Positions 16,596-25,882 of a stretch of DNA of 64,000 bases are shown piece by piece. The translations under genes were made by a program, and so were the position numbers. The notes below the pieces were generated by a model, which saw only the letters and a list, made by a program, of their open reading frames with translations, made no database searches and was not told where the DNA came from. The stretch is from Enterovibrio coralii (GTDB taxonomy: Bacteria; Pseudomonadota; Gammaproteobacteria; Enterobacterales; Vibrionaceae). The DNA lies in NCBI RefSeq assembly GCF_001559595.1, contig NZ_LNTY01000062.1:103668-167667 (forward strand), in the 5' to 3' direction. How positions within the stretch are numbered: the first letter of the stretch is position 1; the number at the start of each line of letters is the position of its first letter.

Positions 16596-19500
16596 ATGCC
16601 AAAACGTACAGATATTCAAAGTATTCTTATTCTTGGCGCAGGTCCGATTGTTATCGGTCAGGCGTGTGAGTTCGACTATTCAGGTGCGCAAGCATGTAAA
16701 GCCCTTCGCGAAGAAGGCTACCGTGTCATTCTGGTGAACTCTAACCCAGCGACCATCATGACTGACCCAGAAATGGCCGATGCAACATACATCGAGCCAA
16801 TCCAGTGGGAAGTGGTACGCAACATCATCGCGAAAGAGCGTCCAGACGCTATCCTGCCTACCATGGGCGGTCAGACTGCACTGAACTGTGCGCTGGATCT
16901 GGAAAAACACGGCGTACTGGCTGAGTTCGGCGTGGAAATGATTGGTGCAACGGCTGATGCGATTGATAAAGCAGAAGACCGTTCACGCTTCGACAAAGCG
17001 ATGAAGTCTATTGGCCTTGAGTGTCCGCGTGCGGATACAGCGAAGACCATGGAAGAAGCACACAAAGTGCTCGATATGGTTGGCTTCCCTTGTATCATCC
17101 GTCCATCATTCACCATGGGTGGTACGGGCGGTGGTATCGCATACAACATTGAAGAGTTTGAAGAAATCTGTCGCCGTGGTCTGGACTTGTCGCCAACCAA
17201 TGAGTTGCTGATTGACGAGTCTTTGATTGGTTGGAAAGAGTACGAGATGGAAGTGGTTCGCGACAAAGCGGACAACTGTATCATCGTTTGTGCGATTGAA
17301 AACTTTGACCCAATGGGTATCCACACCGGTGACTCCATCACGGTTGCGCCAGCGCAAACCCTGACCGACAAAGAATACCAACTGATGCGTAACGCATCGC
17401 TGGCGGTTCTGCGTGAAATCGGTGTTGAAACAGGCGGTTCAAACGTTCAGTTCGGTATCAACCCGAAAGATGGCCGTATGGTTATCATCGAGATGAACCC
17501 ACGTGTATCTCGCTCTTCTGCGCTGGCGTCAAAAGCAACGGGTTTCCCAATTGCGAAAGTCGCGGCGAAACTGGCAGTAGGCTTCACGCTGGATGAGCTG
17601 ATGAACGACATCACGGGTGGCGCGACCCCTGCATCGTTCGAACCAACCATCGACTACGTTGTTACTAAAATTCCACGTTTTAACTTTGAGAAATTCGCAG
17701 GCGCGAATGACCGACTGACCACGCAAATGAAGTCAGTGGGCGAGGTAATGGCGATTGGTCGTAACCAACAAGAGTCGCTACAAAAAGCACTGCGCGGTCT
17801 GGAAGTAGGCGCGACAGGTTTTGACGAAATGGTTGACCTAGATGCACCTGACGCGCTGACCAAAATCCGCCACGAGCTGAAAGATGCAGGTGCGGAGCGT
17901 ATTTGGTACATCGCTGACGCATTCCGTGCAGGCATGTCTGTGGATGGTGTCTTCAAGCTGACTAACATTGACCGCTGGTTCCTGGTTCAGATTGAAGAAA
18001 TCGTGAATCTGGAAACCGAAATCAAAGAAGGCGGTTTTGCAGGTCTGACGGAAACCAAACTGCGTAAGCTGAAGCGTAAAGGTTTCTCTGATGCACGCTT
18101 GAGCAAGCTACTGGGTGTCGGCGAAGGCGAAATCCGCAAACTGCGTGACCAGTTCGATATCCACCCTGTTTACAAGCGCGTAGATACCTGTGCAGCTGAG
18201 TTTTCTTCTGACACGGCGTACATGTACTCATCTTACGATGAAGAGTGTGAAGCGAATCCGTCTGACAAAGACAAGATCATGGTTCTGGGCGGTGGTCCAA
18301 ACCGTATCGGTCAAGGTATCGAATTCGATTACTGCTGTGTACACGCGTCACTGGCACTTCGCGAAGACGGTTACGAAACCATCATGGTTAACTGTAACCC
18401 AGAAACAGTGTCGACTGACTACGACACCTCTGACCGTCTGTACTTTGAACCAGTAACACTGGAAGACGTACTGGCAATTGCACGCGTTGAAAAGCCAAAA
18501 GGCGTTATCGTTCAGTACGGTGGTCAAACGCCACTGAAACTGGCACGTGCACTGGAAGCGCAGGTGTGCCAATCATCGGTACTAGCCTGATGCGATTGAC
18601 CGTGCGGAAGACCGTGAGCGTTTCCAAGCAGCCGTTGAGCGTCTGGGTCTGAAGCAACCTGAAAACGCAACCGTAACCACGATGGAGCAGGCGATTGAGA
18701 AGTCTCGCGAAATCGGTTACCCACTGGTTGTTCGTCCTTCCTACGTGCTGGGCGGTCGTGCGATGGAAATCGTATACGACGAAAGCGACCTGCGCCGTTA
18801 CTTCAACGAAGCGGTAAGCGTATCGAACGAGTCACCTGTTCTACTGGACCGTTTCCTGGATGACGCAACGGAAGTTGACGTAGATGCAATCTGCGACGGC
18901 GAGCACGTCGTTATCGGCGGCATCATGGAGCATATTGAGCAAGCGGGCGTTCACTCAGGTGACTCTGCATGTTCACTGCCTGCATACACGCTGAGCCAAG
19001 ACATCCAAGACGAGATGCGTCGTCAGGTTGAGAAGCTGGCATTCGAGCTGGGCGTACGCGGTCTGATGAACACCCAGTTCGCAGTGAAAGACGGCGAAGT
19101 TTACCTGATTGAGGTGAACCCACGTGCTGCGCGTACTGTGCCGTTCGTATCGAAAGCGACAGGTGCACCGCTGGCGAAAATCGCTGCACGCGTGATGGCA
19201 GGTCAGTCTCTGGAAGCACAAGGTTTCACACAAGAAATCATTCCGCCGTACTACTCAGTAAAAGAAGTGGTTCTGCCGTTCAACAAGTTCCCTGGCGTTG
19301 ACCCACTGCTTGGCCCTGAAATGCGCTCAACCGGTGAAGTCATGGGTGTGGGTGATACGTTCGCAGAAGCGTTTGCAAAAGCAGACCTGGGCTGTGGCAA
19401 GACCTACACTGAGAAAGGCCGTGCATTGCTGTCTGTTCGCAACAACGACAAACAACGTGTGGTTGATTTGGCTGCCAAGCTTATAAAACTGGGCTTTGAG

Positions 19501-19827
19501 CTGGACGCGACACACGGTACAGCGGTTGTTCTGGGCGAAGCGGGCATTAACCCACGTCTGGTAAACAAGGTACACGAAGGTCGTCCTCACATTCTTGACC
19601 GTATTAAGAATGGTGAATACAGCTACATCATCAACACTACTGAAGGTCGTCAAGCGATTGAAGACTCTAAGGTACTGCGTCGCGGTGCACTGGCTGAGAA
19701 AGTGAACTACACCACGACGTTGAACGCAGCATTTGCAACCTGTATGGCGCATGCGGCGGTTGATATGTCAAAAGTGACCTCAGTGCAAGAACTGCACGCT
19801 CGCGTCGCTGAGAAATACGGTAAGTAA
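16596..19827 (+). CDS. carB: Carbamoyl-phosphate synthase large subunit (two frameshifts in sequence)
   Basis: CarB makes carbamoyl phosphate from bicarbonate, ATP and ammonia. Both homologous halves are present. The first has ILGAGPIVIGQACEFDYSGAQ and FTMGGTGGGIAYN; the second has GGGPNRIGQGIEFDYCCVHA and the C-terminal allosteric MGS-like domain. The frame is broken twice within 27 bp: one G is missing at 18560 and one C at 18586-18587. Restoring both gives [25 protein letters not shown]-like sequence and joins the downstream part, for about 1,077 residues, the normal length. Two losses so close together in a gene needed for prototrophy suggest low-quality sequence and not decay. A terminator lies 110 bp further on. 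Confidence 0.95.
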
Positions 19828-19831
19828 TAAA

Positions 19832-19893
19832 AATACCCAAATAGCTTGAAGGTGCTGCTATTGAAGCCGGACCTTCAAGTGGGAAGGATATAA
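19832..19893. repeat. Palindromic intergenic element after carB
   Basis: A 9-bp perfect inverted repeat CTTGAAGGT (19845-19853) / ACCTTCAAG (19871-19879) sits inside partly symmetric flanks that begin near ATACC and end near GGATAT. The layout resembles the short palindromic elements scattered between Vibrionaceae operons, but that link is from memory. No other copy was noticed in this window. Confidence 0.4.
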
Positions 19894-19936
19894 ACCAATG
19901 AGTCGGCAGGAAGCCGGCCGTTTAGATAACCTCCTT

Positions 19937-19962
19937 GCCCGCCGGATTGGCGGGCTTTTTTA
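19937..19962 (+). terminator. Intrinsic terminator after carB
   Basis: A 7-bp stem (GCCCGCC/GGCGGGC) with a 5-nt loop is followed by six T residues; it ends the carAB operon. Confidence 0.9.
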
Positions 19963-20153
19963 TATCTTTTTAGACGGAATTAACGCTCGCGATACGTCTG
20001 GTTGCTGCGTGTGTCGCCATAGTATCGAGTGACTTTGCACCTCTGTGCCTGTCATAAAACCTTCACCAGATAACCCGCTGATTGTCTTGTTATTCGTAGT
20101 AAGAGGCGTAGAATCACTACCGTCGCCATATCGCGACATTTTTGGAGCTTACT

Positions 20154-20198
20154 ATGAACACTATCGACCATCCTCCGAGTTGTAAGGGAAGCCTGTAG
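20154..20198 (+). CDS. Candidate 14-aa leader peptide upstream of MgtE-family gene
   Basis: A 14-codon ORF, MNTIDHPPSCKGSL, has a GGAG ribosome site (20144-20147) six bases before its ATG. It sits about 265 nt upstream of an MgtE-type transporter gene in a leader rich in hairpins. It combines an acidic residue with consecutive prolines (D-H-P-P), the type of sequence that destabilises or stalls ribosomes in the MgtL leader of Salmonella mgtA. Translation is not proven; the call rests on ribosome site, position and composition. Confidence 0.45.
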   Translation: MNTIDHPPSCKGSL

Positions 20199-20461
20199 TC
20201 CCGACGGTCGTGTTCGTGTTTTCTCCGCGTACCAACCGTTTGGTTGGAACGCCATTTCTCAATGCCTTTCCCCGTGCTTCCCGACACTTTGAGCTGCAAT
20301 ACACGCTTTCATTCGACACTTGTCGTATGCGCTCGCATTGATCATTTTTCTGCTCACTCCCAGACAAATGGGAGTTTGTGACTGACTCTCTATGCGAGAA
20401 ATTTGTATTGCTTGGTCGTTACCTGCCAGTTCTCTGGCACTAGCCAATCGGGAGGTTCGCT
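20199..20461 (+). promoter_or_regulatory. Structured mRNA leader of the MgtE-family gene
   Basis: About 260 nt without a convincing ORF but with several stable hairpins: CCAACC-GTTT-GGTTGG (20232-20247), ACTCCCA-GACAAA-TGGGAGT (20356-20375) and TGCCAG-TTCT-CTGGCA (20424-20439). The last is 11 nt before the GGAGG ribosome site (20451-20455). I do not see the conserved core of the M-box riboswitch. With the small ORF before it, the region looks like a leader-peptide-controlled regulatory RNA. Confidence 0.45.
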
Positions 20462-21313
20462 ATGACGGTAATGAATACCCTTGCGCTGGGAAACCAGACT
20501 CAAAAATTCGAAACAAAAGAAATTCAAGCCGCAAAAAGCGCGTTTTTGCTTCATGACGAGGTGGACAGAATTCGTCTGCTTTCTGTCATGCCGCTCAACG
20601 AGGCCGTGGCGGTGCTCAATACGTGCCCACTTGCGTTAGTAAGAGAGTTGCTAGATACCTTGGCGGAATCTGGAGAAACGGTGAGAAGCCGTCACTTGGC
20701 ATTAGGTCTTGGGCTGATCAGCTCAGAAGCAGAGCCAAACGGTAACTACCTTGCCAACTCCGTGATGACACATGTGCGTCAGCGAATAGGGTGGATTGTA
20801 GGCTTGGCCCTGCTAGGCATCGCATCGGGGCTTATTATTTCTCACTTTGAGGATGCGATAAGCCAGTTAGTGCTGTTAGCGATTTATCTGCCAGTCGTAG
20901 CGGCGGCAGGCGGTAATGCAGGCTCGCAGGCAGCGACCTTGGTCGTTCGGGCACTAGCGATGAATGAGATAAAACCCAAGCAATGGCTTGCTGTGATGTG
21001 GAAGGAAATGCGCATCGCTGTCGTTATCGCGCTCGCGCTAGCGTTAGTGATTATGCTGCGCGTGGTGATGTTCAGTGATAGCGCAGTGCTGCCGGGTGGC
21101 TTTGATATCTATGACGTGGCGATGGCCATTGGCCTAGCGTTGACGATTCAAGTCACCTTGTCGACCACATTGGGCGGCTTGTTACCGTTAATCGCCCGAA
21201 AGATGAAGCTCGATCCCGCTGTCCTGGTGAGCCCAGTATTGGCCTCAATCGTTGATATCAGCGGGATGGCGATTTACTTCGTTACCATTAACGCATGGTT
21301 AGGCTTGATGTAA
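20462..21313 (+). CDS. MgtE-family divalent cation transporter lacking CBS domains
   Basis: A 283-residue inner-membrane protein. The C-terminal half (about 100-283) is the MgtE membrane domain, with five hydrophobic segments. It carries the signature AAAGGNAGSQAATLVVRALA and a final PVLASIVDISGMAIYF helix whose aspartate corresponds to the pore-lining residue of MgtE. The N-terminal about 90 residues resemble a shortened MgtE N domain (LHDEVDRIRLLSVMPLNEAV). The CBS pair that gates full-length MgtE (about 450 residues) is absent, so magnesium gating, if any, must differ. Mg2+ (or Co2+) uptake is inferred from the family. It follows a structured leader, and its 3' end overlaps dacB. Confidence 0.85.
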   Translation: MTVMNTLALGNQTQKFETKEIQAAKSAFLLHDEVDRIRLLSVMPLNEAVAVLNTCPLALVRELLDTLAESGETVRSRHLALGLGLISSEAEPNGNYLANSVMTHVRQRIGWIVGLALLGIASGLIISHFEDAISQLVLLAIYLPVVAAAGGNAGSQAATLVVRALAMNEIKPKQWLAVMWKEMRIAVVIALALALVIMLRVVMFSDSAVLPGGFDIYDVAMAIGLALTIQVTLSTTLGGLLPLIARKMKLDPAVLVSPVLASIVDISGMAIYFVTINAWLGLM

Positions 21314-22703
21314 ACAGAGCTTGATATAGCTCTCTTTCAAACTGAGTGATCGGGCTGGCAACGTTGTCAGGTCGATCCTCAGATGCTGGAATGTGGTAGT
21401 TGGTGACCAACTGCACCACGAGCACATCCTTTCCTTGTTGGTTTTTCAAAATACCTGCCAGATTGTAACTCCCGTACAATGAGCCCGTTTTGGCAGCCAA
21501 TCGCGTTTTGATTGGTGCATAACGCACGCTGTTGCGGTATTTCAATGTGCCATCAACGCCAGATACAGGCAGCATCGAAACAATCCCAGACTGGGGATGT
21601 TTATACACGTAAGACAAGACATCCATGATCTGCTGGGCGGTCATTCGGTTGTTTCGTGACAAGCCCGACCCGTCGACTAAGACGGCGGTATGCAGGTTGA
21701 TGTCCGCTTTGTCTTTCAATATGGCTTTGATTGCCGCGGCACCATTAGTAAACGAACCCGCTTGCTCGTAATAGCGATGTCCAAGCGTCTTGAGTAGATT
21801 ATCCGCAATCAAGTTGTCCGAGCGTTTTAGCATCACTTTCAACAGATCATCACGCGGCGCAGAAACGTGTTTGGCGATAAAGGCGCGTTTACCTTTTGGC
21901 GATCCTACACGAATATCCCCTTTCACATTGATAGCCGCGCGCTTGAGTTCCTCTTTAAGCACATCGGAAACATAAAGGTCGGGGTTTTGAATCGCGAACT
22001 TTAAAGGCAGCGGATTTTTCCTGTAAGGCAAGCAACCGCTTAGTTGGTAGCGATTGTTATTGTCATAATGAAGCTCCAAATCGCAGTGCAGGCTTTTCTG
22101 TTTGTCTTCACTCACGGCGAGTGCATCTGTTTTTACGGAAACAGGCTGGTGGTCTGGCACAAACACGCGCGTCAGACGCTTCCCGTTCTCACTGTAAATA
22201 GAGCCTTGTACACAGTTACGTTCCAAGGTAATCGAGGAGGAGGGGGCACTGTAACAAACACCGAGAATATCCCACGGCCAGCCAATCGCGCGTTCATAAC
22301 CCTTAAAAATTGAACCATCTAACCAGATATCTCCATTTATCTGACGTATACCTTTTGCTTTCAGGGCACTGACAAGTAGTTGGAGATCTTTGCGTTTTAA
22401 CGTTGGGTCGCCGCCGAAACGAAAGACAATATCTTTGCCCGTGCGTTCGACGACGGTTTCAAAGCGGAAATCTTGAGGAAGATAAAGAGAGGCTGCGAGC
22501 GCAGTAACGACTTTTTGCGTGCTGGCTGGTGGCAATAAGGTCTCACTGTCAATGTTCGCTATCTGCTGTTGGCTTTTGGCATCTACCGCCAATAAAGCGA
22601 GTTGACTGCCAGCCGGGAGCATGGATTCGATAGTATCAACAGGTACAGCGCGAACTTGAAAAGAGAAAACAATGAGTAAGAAAAGAAGGCAATTTCGCAC
22701 CAT
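21288..22703 (-). CDS. dacB: D-alanyl-D-alanine carboxypeptidase/endopeptidase PBP4
   Basis: DacB is a periplasmic low-molecular-weight class C penicillin-binding protein that trims peptide stems and cuts cross-links in peptidoglycan. The three active-site motifs are present: SxxK in PPASTQKVV, SxN in LKRSDNLIADN and KTG in LAAKTGSLYG. I chose ATG at 22703, which gives MVRNCLLFLLIVFSFQVRA, a clean signal peptide. The longer frame from 22775 would run through the ompU terminator. Its last 26 bp overlap the end of the convergent MgtE-family gene. Adjacency to ompU and greA matches V. cholerae gene order. Confidence 0.94.
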   Translation of the reverse strand: MVRNCLLFLLIVFSFQVRAVPVDTIESMLPAGSQLALLAVDAKSQQQIANIDSETLLPPASTQKVVTALAASLYLPQDFRFETVVERTGKDIVFRFGGDPTLKRKDLQLLVSALKAKGIRQINGDIWLDGSIFKGYERAIGWPWDILGVCYSAPSSSITLERNCVQGSIYSENGKRLTRVFVPDHQPVSVKTDALAVSEDKQKSLHCDLELHYDNNNRYQLSGCLPYRKNPLPLKFAIQNPDLYVSDVLKEELKRAAINVKGDIRVGSPKGKRAFIAKHVSAPRDDLLKVMLKRSDNLIADNLLKTLGHRYYEQAGSFTNGAAAIKAILKDKADINLHTAVLVDGSGLSRNNRMTAQQIMDVLSYVYKHPQSGIVSMLPVSGVDGTLKYRNSVRYAPIKTRLAAKTGSLYGSYNLAGILKNQQGKDVLVVQLVTNYHIPASEDRPDNVASPITQFERELYQALFTSSLTMR

Positions 22704-22740
22704 GATGGCTCCAACAGAAAGCGTAGAACCAGTATGGTAC

Positions 22741-22770
22741 AAAAAACGCCTACTGTGAGGTAGGCGTTTT
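22741..22770 (-). terminator. Intrinsic terminator after ompU
   Basis: On the minus strand a CGCCTAC/GTAGGCG stem with a 6-nt loop, extended by an A/T-rich base, ends in a run of T. It separates ompU from dacB. Confidence 0.85.
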
Positions 22771-22803
22771 GTCATCTGATGTAAGTAATTAACTTAAGTC
22801 AGA

Positions 22804-23754
22804 TTAGAAGTCGTAACGCAGACCCAGTGCCAGTTGGTCTTCTGTGTCCAATTTCTCTTCTGCAGTCATACCAGCTTTGCTGTCTAGCATGTTGAAGTTG
22901 TAAGAAACGTATGCACGGAAGTTGTCGTTGAAGTAGTGAGTTGCATCGAACGCTAGAGCATTTGCAGTTTCAACAGACTCTTTTTCTTTGTTACCGTAAG
23001 TGGTAGTGAATTTAGTGTTGCCCATGGTGTAAGCAGCAGCAAATTCGTAACCAGTCACGTCTTTCTTCGCTACTTCACCATCGTTGTACAGTGCCGCAAC
23101 GTAGAAGTCGCCGTATGCGTATGAAACTGCAGCTTCGATTTGGTTTGCTTCTGTTGCATCTTTACCTTGGTCAGCGTAACCCAGACCGAATGCTAGGCCG
23201 TTTTCCATCGCGTAAGTTGCTGCTGCAGAGTAACCGCCGAAGTCAGTTGATTTTACGTTACCAACAGTAGTTGAGGTATCAAATACGTAGTTAGCTTTAA
23301 CAGTCAGGCCGCCGAATTCGCCAACGTAAGCTAGATTGTTGTCGGTGCGGTCAGCTACAGTGATTTTGCCACTTGCTGCTGCGCCGTGGAAAGACATGAT
23401 ATCAGTGAAGTCTGTGATGATACCCAGAGAGCCATCAGTTAGACCGTAAGCTACTGCGCCGTATTGAGTTGAGATACCAGCGTTAACGTAACGGTTTTCG
23501 TCGTTAGCTTCGTTAGAAGTGAACTCACGCTCGAAGAAACCGAAACCGTAAACGCCTTCTGCGATTTCAGTAGTACCCAGCACGTTCAGACGTACACGGC
23601 TTGCGTCAGATACGTCGCCATCGGTCATAGTAGCGCGTGCTTCTGCGCGGCCGCCCAGAGCCATAGAAGAAGTGCCGTCGTTGAAGATTTCAGCAGCAGA
23701 AACAGAGGTAGAAGCCAGAGCCGCTACAGCAAGAGCGATAAACTTTTTGTTCAT
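22804..23754 (-). CDS. ompU: OmpU-type general porin
   Basis: An outer-membrane trimeric beta-barrel porin of 316 residues. It has a Sec signal peptide MNKKFIALAVAALASTSVSA with cleavage before AEIF, alternating beta-strand sequence throughout (for example YGAVAYGLTDGSLG and AYVSYNFNMLD) and the terminal phenylalanine of LALGLRYDF that marks barrel proteins for BAM. The dacB-ompU-greA-yhbY-rlmE-ftsH order matches V. cholerae, supporting OmpU over other porins. OmpU is ToxR-regulated in V. cholerae and affects bile resistance; I could not confirm ToxR sites here. A hairpin lies in the 5' leader (23789-23807). Confidence 0.88.
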   Translation of the reverse strand: MNKKFIALAVAALASTSVSAAEIFNDGTSSMALGGRAEARATMTDGDVSDASRVRLNVLGTTEIAEGVYGFGFFEREFTSNEANDENRYVNAGISTQYGAVAYGLTDGSLGIITDFTDIMSFHGAAASGKITVADRTDNNLAYVGEFGGLTVKANYVFDTSTTVGNVKSTDFGGYSAAATYAMENGLAFGLGYADQGKDATEANQIEAAVSYAYGDFYVAALYNDGEVAKKDVTGYEFAAAYTMGNTKFTTTYGNKEKESVETANALAFDATHYFNDNFRAYVSYNFNMLDSKAGMTAEEKLDTEDQLALGLRYDF

Positions 23755-23788
23755 TACGTTGTCCTTTTAAAACGTTGTTTTTTTTCGG

Positions 23789-23807
23789 GACGTTATCTCC
23801 CAACGTC
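23789..23807 (-). promoter_or_regulatory. Hairpin in the ompU 5' leader region
   Basis: A GACGTT/AACGTC stem with a 7-nt loop lies about 35-53 nt before the ompU ATG, followed on the minus strand by CCCG and a run of A. It may stabilise the transcript or serve small-RNA control. The rest of the gap to greA (23808-24245) is AT-rich promoter DNA in which I see no gene. Confidence 0.4.
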
Positions 23808-24245
23808 GCGATGACCTGTTTGTAACCGCTCGCTAAAAAGGACTGTTAGTAAAACATTCAAAAAACAAATATAAAGATTGGCGGCTTACAAGTTGTTAGA
23901 TAATAATTTCCTTTATAATCAGTTGGTTATTTCAATATATTAAAGTTCCGTGAACTGAATCGCATTTAGATCTTTTTATTTTTTATTGCGATGTAAATCT
24001 CTGTTGTCTATTGCATTTTCGTGATTTTGATCTTGGATTTGACATCTAAAACGTGCTGGCCTTGCGTGGTTTTTGCTCGCTAAAATGCGACAAAAATGAC
24101 TGAGGTAAAATCTTTGATGACCTCTTCGTTTAACTTGTTTACACTGAAATGACAAAGATTCGTTTGCCGCGCCCAGACCTTTGTGTGGGCGTGGCTTTGT
24201 TTTTGCCAAATCCCGTTGGTTTTGGCTACTGAGGTAATGTCATTT

Positions 24246-24719
24246 ATGGATAAAGTACCAATGACTGTGCGCGGCGAACAACAGCTGCGCCAAGAGCTTG
24301 AGCGCCTGATGAAGCGTCGCCCAATTATTACTCAAGCAATTGCAGAGGCACGTGAACTGGGTGACTTGAAAGAGAACGCTGAATACCATGCCGCTCGTGA
24401 AGAGCAAGGTATCTGTGAAGCGCAAATCCGTGACATCGAATACAAGCTGTCTGTGGCGCAAGTTATCGATATCGCGAAAATGCCAAACAACGGCAAAGTG
24501 ATTTTCGGTTCAACCGTCTCTCTGATCGATTGCAACACTGATGATGAAGTGACTTACCAAATCGTGGGTGATGATGAAGCTGACATCAAAAAGAACCTGA
24601 TTTCAATTAACTCACCAATCGCACGTGGTCTGATCGGTAAAGAAGAAGGAGATGAAGTCTCTATCACCGTACCGGGTGGCGTGAAAGAGTTTGAGATCGA
24701 CAGCGTTAAGTACGTTTGA
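24246..24719 (+). CDS. greA: Transcription elongation factor GreA
   Basis: GreA rescues backtracked RNA polymerase by stimulating cleavage of the transcript 3' end. From ATG 24246 the 157-residue product begins MDKVPMTVRG, as in Vibrio. The N-terminal coiled coil carries the acidic tip in EARELGDLKENAEYHAAREEQ, where the Asp/Glu pair coordinates catalytic Mg2+. The C-terminal globular FKBP-like domain holds IVGDDEADIKKNLISINSPIARGLIG. The ribosome site GAGG sits 12 bp before this ATG; the ATG at 24237 is too close to it. A bidirectional terminator separates it from yhbY. Confidence 0.96.
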   Translation: MDKVPMTVRGEQQLRQELERLMKRRPIITQAIAEARELGDLKENAEYHAAREEQGICEAQIRDIEYKLSVAQVIDIAKMPNNGKVIFGSTVSLIDCNTDDEVTYQIVGDDEADIKKNLISINSPIARGLIGKEEGDEVSITVPGGVKEFEIDSVKYV

Positions 24720-24760
24720 TTTCAGAAAAATGTTAGCGATTGTTACTGTCGCTGATAGGA

Positions 24761-24788
24761 AAAAGGCCGCTTAGCGGCCTTCTTTTAT
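24761..24788. terminator. Bidirectional terminator between greA and yhbY
   Basis: An AAGGCCGC/GCGGCCTT stem with a 3-nt loop is followed by TCTTTTATTT. The other flank is A-rich, so it can serve both convergent genes; it overlaps the yhbY stop codon. Confidence 0.85.
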
Positions 24789-25081
24789 TTGCGTGGTAGC
24801 TCGATTTTGCGCTCTTGGCTTTGGCGATAAAGCACCAGGGTCTTACCGATAACCTGTACTTTTTCTGCCTTAGTTTCACGAACAATTGCATCTACAATCA
24901 GGTTCTTAGTGTCGCGGTCTTCTGACACGACTTTAACCTTGATCAGTTCGTGATGATCGAGAGCGATTTCAATCTCAGCAAGTACAGCTTCTGTCAGACC
25001 ATTTGCACCCATCAGAACAACTGGTTTCAGATTGTGTGCCAGACCTTTCAGATACTGTTTTTGTTTTGTGCTTAGATTCAT
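24785..25081 (-). CDS. yhbY: CRM-domain ribosome assembly RNA-binding protein YhbY
   Basis: A 98-residue single CRM-domain protein that associates with pre-50S ribosomal particles. I chose ATG 25081, giving MNLSTKQKQYLKGLAHNLKP, the standard N-terminus. The RNA-binding GxxG-type loop lies in VVLMGANGLTEAVL, and the segment HHELIKVKV is conserved. It is divergent from rlmE, another 50S maturation gene, across a short shared promoter region (25082-25211). Confidence 0.95.
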   Translation of the reverse strand: MNLSTKQKQYLKGLAHNLKPVVLMGANGLTEAVLAEIEIALDHHELIKVKVVSEDRDTKNLIVDAIVRETKAEKVQVIGKTLVLYRQSQERKIELPRK

Positions 25082-25211
25082 GTTGACTCGATTTGTTGTT
25101 TTATCGGGGTTGAAAACGTGACATTCTACCGCCATATCTATCCAAACTGAACAAATATCCCCCTTGAATCGTCCGTGATGATGTCGCGGCAGTCGTATGG
25201 ATGAGTAAAAG

Positions 25212-25841
25212 ATGAGTAAAAAGAAACACTCAGCGAGTTCTGGGCGCTGGTTGAAAGAGCATTTTGATGATAAATATGTTCTCGAAGCCCAGAAAAAAGG
25301 TTATCGCTCTCGAGCGATTTTCAAGCTTGAAGAAATCCAAGGCAAAGACAAATTACTGAAACCGGGCATGACAATTGTCGACCTCGGTGCCGCTCCAGGT
25401 GGTTGGTCTCAGTACGCTGCAGACCAAGTTGGTGATGAAGGACAAGTTATTGCTTGTGACATCTTGCCAATGGACTCCCTTCCGGGTGTAAGCTTTCTTC
25501 AAGGTGATTTCCGTGAGGAAGCCGTGTTGAATGCGTTGCTCGATCGTATTCAGCCTGACATGGTTGATGTCGTAATGTCTGATATGGCACCAAACATGAG
25601 TGGCAACCTCGCCTCCGACCAACCTCGAGCGATGTATCTTGTTGAACTAGCATTAGATATGTGTCGTGAAGTGCTTGCACCGAATGGCGCGTTCATTGTC
25701 AAAGTTTTCCAAGGCGAAGGCTTTGATCAGTACCTCGCTGAGGTGCGTAGTATGTTCAAAGCGGTTAAAATTCGTAAACCCGATTCTTCCCGTGCACGTT
25801 CACGAGAAGTCTACATTGTGGCTACAGGTTACAAACTGTAG
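25212..25841 (+). CDS. rlmE: 23S rRNA 2'-O-ribose methyltransferase (U2552)
   Basis: RlmE (FtsJ/RrmJ) methylates U2552 of 23S rRNA in the A loop late in 50S assembly. The 209-residue product has the SAM-binding motif VDLGAAPGGWSQYA (about 56-69) and the catalytic K-D-K-E tetrad positions in YRSRAIFKLEEIQ, SDMAPNMSGN, FIVKVFQGEG and SREVYIVA. It is followed after 41 bp by ftsH, the classic heat-shock-linked rlmE-ftsH pair. Confidence 0.97.
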   Translation: MSKKKHSASSGRWLKEHFDDKYVLEAQKKGYRSRAIFKLEEIQGKDKLLKPGMTIVDLGAAPGGWSQYAADQVGDEGQVIACDILPMDSLPGVSFLQGDFREEAVLNALLDRIQPDMVDVVMSDMAPNMSGNLASDQPRAMYLVELALDMCREVLAPNGAFIVKVFQGEGFDQYLAEVRSMFKAVKIRKPDSSRARSREVYIVATGYKL

Positions 25842-25882
25842 TAATCTACCATTATTAATATAGTTTTCGCGGGGCTAACACC

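Noticed and set aside
16596..19827. carB as a broken gene or two separate genes
   Set aside because: Two single-base additions restore one continuous, highly conserved protein, and the same kind of loss occurs in many other genes here. Pseudogene status is not supported.
20160..20341. Longer open frame across the MgtE leader
   Set aside because: It starts without a ribosome site and gives no recognisable protein; hairpins account better for the sequence.
23755..24245. ToxR or OmpR sites upstream of ompU
   Set aside because: The region is AT-rich and contains chance matches to TNAAA; I could not find a convincing direct-repeat set.
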